Assembly: GCA_025924755.1 (NCBI GenBank)
Contig: JAICHT010000083.1
Span: 1-12,521 of the forward strand
From: Chitinophagaceae bacterium
GTDB lineage: Bacteria > Bacteroidota > Bacteroidia > Chitinophagales > Chitinophagaceae
Reading direction: 5' to 3'
DNA: 12,521 bases
The notes under the pieces are model-generated. The model worked only from the letters and a program-made list of their open reading frames with translations. It was not told the DNA's origin and ran no database searches. The position numbers were made by a program, and so were the translations under genes. Shown piece by piece: positions 7,325 to 12,521 of this stretch. Position 1 is the first letter of the stretch. Each line of letters opens with the position of its first letter.

Positions 7325-7351
7325 CAAAGGTAATATTAAATTTCATACAAA
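7325..7351 (-). promoter_or_regulatory. Bacteroidota-type promoter for the candidate small RNA
   Basis: On the minus strand, TTTG (7351-7348) is followed after 15 bases by TACCTTTG (7332-7325). The second box is an exact match to the Bacteroidota -7 consensus TAnnTTTG and the first matches the -33 box. The spacer is a few bases shorter than the usual distance, which lowers confidence. The only downstream element is the terminator ~50 bases away. Confidence 0.45.
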
Positions 7352-7546
7352 GAAATATTATTGGAGAAAAGTTCCCGCTAATAAAAACCTTAACAATAAG
7401 TTTTAATTGCAAAAGCAAATAGGTACCAGCTATACAAAAGTTTCATCATGTTGTTACTGTTTGATAAGCAATCTTGCCTTAAAATCAAAGTACAATGTTC
7501 ATATCAACTTTTATTTGATTGCAGGGTTCGAGCATCTTGTAGAAAA

Positions 7547-8284
7547 TTATTGGTTATGAGCTACGTAATAGTCTTTCATAATATGAAATACTTCTTCCTT
7601 TAACTCAGCCACTGACATAGATGCGGGATCAACGGGAGGTAAAAAATGCATTTCTACCCGATGCGGCCAAAAATAAAATGATTTATGTCGGGGCAATACA
7701 CGAGCTGTATAAAAAATTACGGCGGGGAGAATAGGCTTTTTGGTATCTACTGCCAGCCGGAAGGCGCCATCGTGAAAACGCTGTATTGGCTGGGCACTTT
7801 GGTTGCGGGTGCCTTCCGGATAGATGCACATGTGCAGCCCCGATTGCAGTACTTCTTTCATTTTAGAATAACTTCTTTTCCGGCTTTCATCGCTCTTTCG
7901 GTCAACAAGTACGCTGCCGCGTTTATACATTAATCCAAAAACCGGAACTTTAGCTATTTCAACTTTTGCAATGGTCTTATTAGGTCCGGGAATGCCCGGG
8001 CTGGTAAGGGGCACATCCATATAAGAATTGTGGTTGCATACTACTATATAATTCTCACCGCTCTTAAAATTTTCTTCTCCCTTAAATACTCTTTTTATAC
8101 CAGTTGCTACAAACCAGAATTTCATCCACGCTACAATTACCGGGTGAAACATTTTACTGCGTTGCGGTTCGGGCCACAGTCCCATAGGCCAGCATATGAG
8201 TACTACCGGGATGAGGGATATGATAAACATGGATAGCGCCCAAAGAGCAAAAATCCGTCCCAGTACATTCTTAACTACATTCAT
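7547..8284 (-). CDS. PlsC-family lysophospholipid (1-acylglycerol-3-phosphate) acyltransferase
   Basis: A 245-residue membrane-bound acyltransferase. A hydrophobic N-terminus (about 10-35) would anchor it to the inner membrane. All family blocks are present: the catalytic NHNSYMD motif (H85 and D90), GSVLVDRK (about 123-130), the phosphate-binding PEGTR (156-160) and the ILPAVI block (about 185-190). Members move an acyl chain to the sn-2 position of lysophosphatidic acid, giving phosphatidic acid for phospholipid synthesis. Bacteroidota often carry several paralogues, including ones acting on other lysolipids or aminolipids, so the exact acceptor is open and I give no symbol. It lies 8 bp downstream of ung on the same strand, so the two are probably co-transcribed. 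The start ATG at 8284-8282 precedes the hydrophobic segment directly. Confidence 0.92.
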   Translation of the reverse strand: MNVVKNVLGRIFALWALSMFIISLIPVVLICWPMGLWPEPQRSKMFHPVIVAWMKFWFVATGIKRVFKGEENFKSGENYIVVCNHNSYMDVPLTSPGIPGPNKTIAKVEIAKVPVFGLMYKRGSVLVDRKSDESRKRSYSKMKEVLQSGLHMCIYPEGTRNQSAQPIQRFHDGAFRLAVDTKKPILPAVIFYTARVLPRHKSFYFWPHRVEMHFLPPVDPASMSVAELKEEVFHIMKDYYVAHNQ

Positions 8285-8292
8285 ATGGTTTA

Positions 8293-8973
8293 TTACAAGG
8301 CCCAGTCTATAGGGTCAATTTGATGTTTTACCAAATAGGCGTTTGTCTTCGAAAAATGTTTATTGCCAAAAAAACCGTGCTTAGCCGAAAGTGGCGATGG
8401 ATGAACCGATTTTAAAAGAAGGTGTTTCTTTTCATTGATGATGGCTTGTTTTTCCTGGGCAAATTTACCCCATAGTAAAAAAACAATATTTTCTTTTAAC
8501 GCAGATATTTTTTCTATAACCGTATCGGTAAAAAGATGCCATCCTATTTTTGAATGGCTCATCGGTTCATTGGCGCGAACGGTCAATGACGTATTTAATA
8601 GCAATACACCTTGTTCGGCCCATTTGGTAAGGTTGCCTGTTTTGGGTATATCCATACCAATATCGTCATGCAGCTCTTTAAAGATATTTACCAGCGAGGG
8701 TGGTGGTGGCACACCATTGGGTACCGAAAAACTTAACCCCATTGCCTGCCCCGGATTGTGATACGGGTCTTGTCCCAAAAGTACCACCTTCACTTTGTTG
8801 AACGGTGTTTTGTCGAAAGCATTAAATATTAAAGGGCCGGGTGGATAGATGATTTTGCCTTGCGCTTTTTCTGTTTTCAGGTGTTCTGTAATTTGTTTAA
8901 AATAAGGTTTGATAAATTCTTCTTCCAATACTTTTTTCCAGGAAGATTCGATCTTAACGTCCATCCTTTTCAT
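8293..8973 (-). CDS. ung: Uracil-DNA glycosylase (family 1, UNG)
   Basis: Removes uracil from DNA as the first step of base-excision repair, in the cytoplasm. From the ATG at 8973 it is 226 residues, close to E. coli Ung (229). All signature motifs are intact: water-activating D69 in GQDPYH (67-72), the YPP segment (43-45), N127 in LLLNTSLTVRA for uracil recognition, and H191 in HPSPLSAKHGFFG, the DNA-intercalating loop. The frame is open further up to a TTG at 8994. That would add seven residues (MIPSIIN) unlike the family, so I prefer the ATG at 8973; the ATG at 8964 (MDVKIESSW) is also possible. No clear ribosome binding site decides between them. It is divergent from the oxidoreductase gene and 8 bp upstream of the acyltransferase gene. 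Confidence 0.97.
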   Translation of the reverse strand: MKRMDVKIESSWKKVLEEEFIKPYFKQITEHLKTEKAQGKIIYPPGPLIFNAFDKTPFNKVKVVLLGQDPYHNPGQAMGLSFSVPNGVPPPPSLVNIFKELHDDIGMDIPKTGNLTKWAEQGVLLLNTSLTVRANEPMSHSKIGWHLFTDTVIEKISALKENIVFLLWGKFAQEKQAIINEKKHLLLKSVHPSPLSAKHGFFGNKHFSKTNAYLVKHQIDPIDWAL

Positions 8974-9057
8974 ATTTATAATTGAAGGTATCAATAAAAT
9001 AAAATAAATAAGACGGCATAGTTTTCAATAGATATCAAATAAATACAGATGTAAATT

Positions 9058-9064
9058 GAGGAAA
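9058..9064 (+). promoter_or_regulatory. Shine-Dalgarno-like site of the flavin-dependent oxidoreductase gene
   Basis: GAGGAAA ends four bases before the ATG at 9069. A purine-rich site like this is uncommon among the other genes here, which start after AT-rich leaders. It supports 9069 over the out-of-frame ATG at 9064. Confidence 0.45.
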
Positions 9065-9068
9065 TGCT

Positions 9069-10097
9069 ATGAATAGAAAAATAAATCTCAGCATATTAGA
9101 CCAGTCCACTGTAAGTAAAGGAGCAACTGCCAGCGAAGCATTCAAGCAAACCATCGCTATAGCCAAGTTGGCCGACCGGCTGGGGTTTGTGCGGTTTTGG
9201 GTATCGGAGCATCACAACCTTGCTGCCATAGCAGGTTCGGCTCCGGAAGTACTAATGGTTAAGCTGGCAGATGAAACAAAGCGGATCCGTATTGGCTCCG
9301 GCGGCATTATGTTGCCCAATCACAGCGCATTAAAAGTGGCTGAGAATTTCCGTGTGCTGGAAGCGCTTTTTCCGGGGCGTATTGATTTAGGAATGGGCCG
9401 GGCGCCGGGCGGCGATCGCATAACTTCTATATTACTAAATCCATCAAATGACCACAGCGAAGACAGCTATTTAAAACAACTGGATTATTTGCAGCATTTT
9501 TTCAGAGACACCGCAGCCACGCAATATGGACCCATACTGGCAGTGCCGCAGACGGAAACCATACCCATGCAGTGGATATTAAGTTCAAGCGGCGGAAGCA
9601 GCCGCATTGCCGCCGATTATGGTATGGGACTGGCCGTAGCTAAATTTATTAACGGTGATGCACAACCGGGTATGGTAGCAGCCTATAAAGAATTTTTTAA
9701 ACCTTCCGTCCAGTTTCCGCAACCTAAAGCAGCTTTGGCTATTATAGCGCTGTGCGCTGACACGGAGGAAAAAGCATACCAGCTTCGAAAAATATTGGAT
9801 TACCGGTTTATACAAATGGAGAAAGGAAACTTTGAAGCGCTGGGTGATTATGAATCCATCAAAGACTATCAATTTTCTTCCTTTGAAAAAGAACGCATTC
9901 AGGCCAATGCAGGAAGAGTGGTATCAGGAACAAAAGAAGCCGTAAAAGAAGCATTGACAAAACTGGCAGACGATTTTGATATAGATGAAATTATTGCAAC
10001 TACCATGACGTATAATTTTGAAGACAGGATCCGGTCGTTTGAATTATTGTCGGAAGCTTTTGAAACAACTCTTTCTACAACTTACACTAGCGCATGA
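9069..10097 (+). CDS. LLM-class (bacterial luciferase-like) flavin-dependent oxidoreductase
   Basis: A 342-residue soluble protein covering a whole luciferase-like TIM barrel. Visible family features are the N-terminal LSILDQSTVSKGATASEAF strand and helix, WVSEHHN (44-50) at the flavin site, IRIGSGGIMLPNHSALKVAENFRVLEALFPGRIDLGMGRAPGGD (about 73-116), and the late-barrel segment WILSSSGGSSRIAADYGMGLAVAKF. The closest pattern I recognise is the MsnO8/YhbW-type subgroup. These use reduced FMN, often supplied by a partner reductase, but most have no known substrate and none can be read here. No flavin reductase is encoded nearby. It is divergent from ung across a 95-bp AT-rich gap and 83 bp upstream of treZ on the same strand. 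There is no sign of a functional link with either. Confidence 0.9.
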   Translation: MNRKINLSILDQSTVSKGATASEAFKQTIAIAKLADRLGFVRFWVSEHHNLAAIAGSAPEVLMVKLADETKRIRIGSGGIMLPNHSALKVAENFRVLEALFPGRIDLGMGRAPGGDRITSILLNPSNDHSEDSYLKQLDYLQHFFRDTAATQYGPILAVPQTETIPMQWILSSSGGSSRIAADYGMGLAVAKFINGDAQPGMVAAYKEFFKPSVQFPQPKAALAIIALCADTEEKAYQLRKILDYRFIQMEKGNFEALGDYESIKDYQFSSFEKERIQANAGRVVSGTKEAVKEALTKLADDFDIDEIIATTMTYNFEDRIRSFELLSEAFETTLSTTYTSA

Positions 10098-10180
10098 TCC
10101 TAAAATGTAGGAGCAAACAAATAATGATATTGCCGGAATAGGCATCAAAAATCAAAACCTTTAAAAATAATTCGATATAA

Positions 10181-12016
10181 ATGACTGGAGCCACTTACTT
10201 AAATAATTGTTGTATTGTTACCGTATGGGCGCCGCTGAAAAAAAGTATGGCCTTGCAGATAGTAAACCGGAAAGAGCAAACGCTGGAAATGCAAAAAGAC
10301 GAATGGGGTTATTTCAGTATAAAAGTGCAGGACATGCTTCCGGGCAGCCGCTATTTCTTTATACCGGATGGCGAAAATTCATACCCTGATCCCGCTTCGC
10401 AATATCAGCCTGAGGGGGTTCATGGTCCATCTGAAGTATTAAACCATAAAACCTATCAGTGGCAGGATAACCAATGGAGCGGAATACCTTTTAAAGATTT
10501 GATTTTATATGAGCTGCACATAGGTACATTTACACCTGCAGGAACATTTGATGCGGCTATCGCACAGCTTGATAATTTGGTAGCAACTGGAATTAATGCA
10601 ATTGAAATTATGCCCATAGCGCAATATCCCGGCAATCGCAATTGGGGATATGACGGGGTTTTTCCATATGCGGTGCAAAATTCCTACGGAGGCCCCGATG
10701 GTTTGAAAAAACTGGTAGACGCCTGCCATCAAAAAGGGGTTGCTGTTTTTCTGGATGTGGTATATAATCACCTGGGGCCGGAAGGAAATTATTTAAACCA
10801 GTTTGGCCCTTACTTCAATGACAAATATCACACGCCCTGGGGCAATGCCATCAACTTTGATAATGAATGGTCAGATGGGGTGCGGGAATACTTTTTAAAC
10901 AATGCCATATATTGGTTTGAAATTTTTCATATTGATGGTTTGCGGTTAGATGCCATTCACGCCATTTTTGATAGCGGAGCTGTACATTTTTGGGAGCAAC
11001 TTCATGAAAGGATAAAGCTTCTTGAACAAAAAACCGGAAGAATATATTATACGATTGCAGAAAGCGATTTAAACAATCCCCGTGTGGTGAAAGGTGCTGA
11101 AGTGGGCGGCTATGGCTTTGATGCGCAATGGCTAGACGATTTTCATCATGCATTATATGTACTGCTTAATAAAAAGAATAAAGAACATTTTCCTGACTTT
11201 GGAACCATAGAGCAATTGGCAAAAGCGTATAAGGATGGCTTTGTGCATAGCGGTGAGTATACTAAACTTCGCAAGCGAAAATACGGCGCTTCTTCGGCAG
11301 GTATCAGCGGCCAAAAGTTTGTGGTATTTAATCAAAACCATGACCAGGTAGGCAATAGCATAGGCGGCGAGCGGTTGAGTGTTTTAATTGATTTTGAACG
11401 GTTAAAGCTGGCAGCCGCCGCTATACTTATATCGCCCTATATACCCATGCTTTTTATGGGCGAAGAATATGCGGAAGATCAACCATTTGCTTATTTCATC
11501 AGCCATACAGACGAAGCATTGGTAAAGGCAGTGCAGGAAGGTCGAAAAAAGGAGTTTGAACGTTTACAACAAGGGCCCGAGCCGGAAGACCCGCAAGCAG
11601 AAGCTACATTCAATAAATCAAAACTTCAATGGCAAAAGCGTACTATTGGCAAGCATGCTGTGATGTTGAATTGGTATAAGAAACTGATACAGATGCGTAA
11701 GACAATTGGAGCGTTGCAGCATTTTAAAAAGGATGAGGTTTGGGTAAATATTATAGATGAAAATGCGCTTGTAGTACAACGGCAAAGTGAAGATGGAGGC
11801 CAGGCTGTTCTATGCTTGTTCAATTTTGGCGATGGGGCGAGTACTTATATATTGCCTTCATACAGAAAGCAATGGCGTTTGATATTAAACTCAAAAGAAA
11901 AACAATGGCTGGAAGAAGATGAGGAATCCTACTCAATGCAGCAAAAAATAAATGCGGGGGAATCTATAAGTCTTTCTCCATGTAGCGTAGTGGTATATGA
12001 ACATAACCTGTACTAA
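10181..12016 (+). CDS. treZ: Malto-oligosyltrehalose trehalohydrolase (GH13)
   Basis: A 611-residue cytoplasmic GH13 enzyme, full length for TreZ. It hydrolyses the alpha-1,4 bond next to the trehalosyl end of maltooligosyltrehalose, releasing trehalose; TreY makes that substrate from glycogen-like chains. An N-terminal E-set/CBM48-like domain (about 8-100) precedes the (beta/alpha)8 domain that begins at LILYELHIGTFTPAGTF. The catalytic triad is complete: nucleophile D257 in DGLRLDAIH, acid/base E294 in TIAESDLN, and D388 in FNQNHDQVGN. Other TreZ-like segments are NRNWGYDGVFPYAVQNSYGGPDGLKKLVDACH and SGEYTKLRKRKYGASSAGISGQKFVVF. A beta-sandwich C-domain closes the protein. treY is not in this window, although the two genes are often linked. 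The leader has no Shine-Dalgarno site; the ATG at 10181 gives the expected N-terminus. Confidence 0.93.
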   Translation: MTGATYLNNCCIVTVWAPLKKSMALQIVNRKEQTLEMQKDEWGYFSIKVQDMLPGSRYFFIPDGENSYPDPASQYQPEGVHGPSEVLNHKTYQWQDNQWSGIPFKDLILYELHIGTFTPAGTFDAAIAQLDNLVATGINAIEIMPIAQYPGNRNWGYDGVFPYAVQNSYGGPDGLKKLVDACHQKGVAVFLDVVYNHLGPEGNYLNQFGPYFNDKYHTPWGNAINFDNEWSDGVREYFLNNAIYWFEIFHIDGLRLDAIHAIFDSGAVHFWEQLHERIKLLEQKTGRIYYTIAESDLNNPRVVKGAEVGGYGFDAQWLDDFHHALYVLLNKKNKEHFPDFGTIEQLAKAYKDGFVHSGEYTKLRKRKYGASSAGISGQKFVVFNQNHDQVGNSIGGERLSVLIDFERLKLAAAAILISPYIPMLFMGEEYAEDQPFAYFISHTDEALVKAVQEGRKKEFERLQQGPEPEDPQAEATFNKSKLQWQKRTIGKHAVMLNWYKKLIQMRKTIGALQHFKKDEVWVNIIDENALVVQRQSEDGGQAVLCLFNFGDGASTYILPSYRKQWRLILNSKEKQWLEEDEESYSMQQKINAGESISLSPCSVVVYEHNLY

Positions 12017-12102
12017 TGCCTGATATGCTTCTTCATTTTTAACAAAGATGTAAGGTCATATCATACTATCAAAATGATTATTTTTAAAGCAATACTCTAC
12101 TT

Positions 12103-12521
12103 ATGAAATATTTTCTGATCGCTATTATTCTTATGCCTTTTTTAGCAATTGCGCAGGATTGTAAATTGCAACGCGAAGTGGATCCATATACCAAAGAAGT
12201 AACACTCACAACCGGCTTTATAACTATTAGCCCTGCTACCTTATCCATCGAGGCCAATAGTAAAGAAATTGATTTTTTATTTTCACTAAAAAACACCGGT
12301 GATACCAAATGTTTTGACGATGCGTCTACAGCCACTATTCTTTTTGATGGCAGCCGGTCAAAAATGAATATTAAGAACAGCGGAACCATGAACTGCGATG
12401 GCTATTTCCATATTACGTTTAGAAACTCCGACGCTACTCCGGGTATGCTGCAACGGCTGGCCACTAATAAAATAACCAGTATCAGCCTTACAGATAACAG
12501 TAAAAACATTACGCTTATAAC
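12103..12521 (+). CDS. Unrecognised secreted protein, N-terminal part
   Basis: An open frame starting with ATG at 12103 runs off the window end after 139 codons. I do not recognise the family. Residues 1-17 (MKYFLIAIILMPFLAIA) form a clear signal peptide, with likely cleavage before QDC. There is no lipobox, so the product is probably periplasmic or beyond. The mature part alternates polar and hydrophobic residues as in a beta-sandwich and contains Cys at 20, 70 and 98. An ATILFDGSRSKMNIKNSG segment and a YFHITFRNSDATPGMLQRLATNKITSISLTDNSKNITLI segment end the visible part. The latter reads like a small binding or structural domain rather than an enzyme. Its start lies 86 bp after treZ with no visible terminator between them, so co-transcription is possible. 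Codon use matches its neighbours. Confidence 0.8.
   Translation, partial: MKYFLIAIILMPFLAIAQDCKLQREVDPYTKEVTLTTGFITISPATLSIEANSKEIDFLFSLKNTGDTKCFDDASTATILFDGSRSKMNIKNSGTMNCDGYFHITFRNSDATPGMLQRLATNKITSISLTDNSKNITLI

Larger units (their letters stand above)
6950..7546. other. 597-bp structured non-coding region between lptD and the acyltransferase gene
   Basis: No convincing protein-coding frame exists here on either strand. The lptD (+) and acyltransferase (-) genes converge on it, which normally leaves only a short gap with terminators. It holds two copies of a 21-bp element, a long AT-rich hairpin, a strong minus-strand terminator and a promoter-like box pair, each listed separately. The flanks (6950-7115 and about 7352-7546) are AT-rich. 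In the first flank I see only two GAATTC sites 20 bp apart; in the second I see nothing specific. A GGGTTCGAGC at about 7522-7532 resembles a tRNA T-loop but has no matching stem. Confidence 0.8.

Noticed and set aside
7515..7540. GGGTTCGAGC resembling a tRNA T-loop
   Set aside because: No pairing T-stem, acceptor stem, anticodon arm or D-arm could be found around it on either strand.
8974..8994. Extension of ung to an upstream TTG start
   Set aside because: The extra seven residues do not resemble the family's N-terminus and no ribosome binding site precedes the TTG, while an ATG follows closely.
10098..10112. TCCTA / TAGGA hairpin just after the oxidoreductase stop as a terminator
   Set aside because: Only five base pairs, and no T-run follows on the plus strand.
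12084..12389. Open frame of 101 codons on the minus strand overlapping the secreted protein
   Set aside because: The plus-strand frame has a signal peptide and coherent protein-like composition; the minus frame has neither and is its shadow.
1..12521. Defence system, prophage, insertion sequence, CRISPR array or biosynthetic cluster
   Set aside because: No transposase, integrase, phage, nuclease, toxin-antitoxin or cluster-type gene and no regularly spaced repeats were seen on either strand; composition looks even through the window.

Overview
The window looks like a chromosomal segment of a Bacteroidota bacterium, most likely close to Chitinophagaceae. This rests on recognisable protein families: a Bacteroidota-type LptD, a long OstA-like protein, a stand-alone MCE protein and a fused SpmA/SpmB-type protein. 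Moderate-to-low GC, near absence of Shine-Dalgarno sequences and promoter-like TTTG / TAnnTTTG boxes agree with it. No database search was possible, so the family-level placement is an inference.

Left part (1-6949) is an envelope-biogenesis block. The end of an SpmB-like membrane protein (+) converges on three minus-strand genes. In transcription order these are an N-acetylmuramoyl-L-alanine amidase, an MCE/MlaD-type protein and an OstA/LptA-like protein; the last two overlap by one base (TAATG). Divergent from the amidase, across a 76-bp gap, is lptD, the outer-membrane LPS translocon. Together they cover peptidoglycan cleavage, probable lipid transport and LPS export.

Middle (6950-7546) is a ~600-bp stretch without protein genes but with clear structure. 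A minus-strand rho-independent terminator and a Bacteroidota-like minus-strand promoter lie ~75 nt apart and would bound a small RNA. Part of that unit, including a 21-bp element, is repeated ~155 bp away in decayed form beside a long AT-rich hairpin. This is the best candidate for something undescribed here.

Right part (7547-12521) is mostly housekeeping and metabolic. A PlsC-family acyltransferase and uracil-DNA glycosylase form a minus-strand pair with an 8-bp gap. Divergent from them are a luciferase-like flavin-dependent oxidoreductase, malto-oligosyltrehalose trehalohydrolase (TreZ), and the start of an unrecognised secreted protein cut off by the window edge. I see no mobile element, CRISPR array, tRNA, rRNA or defence system, and most of the window is ordinary.
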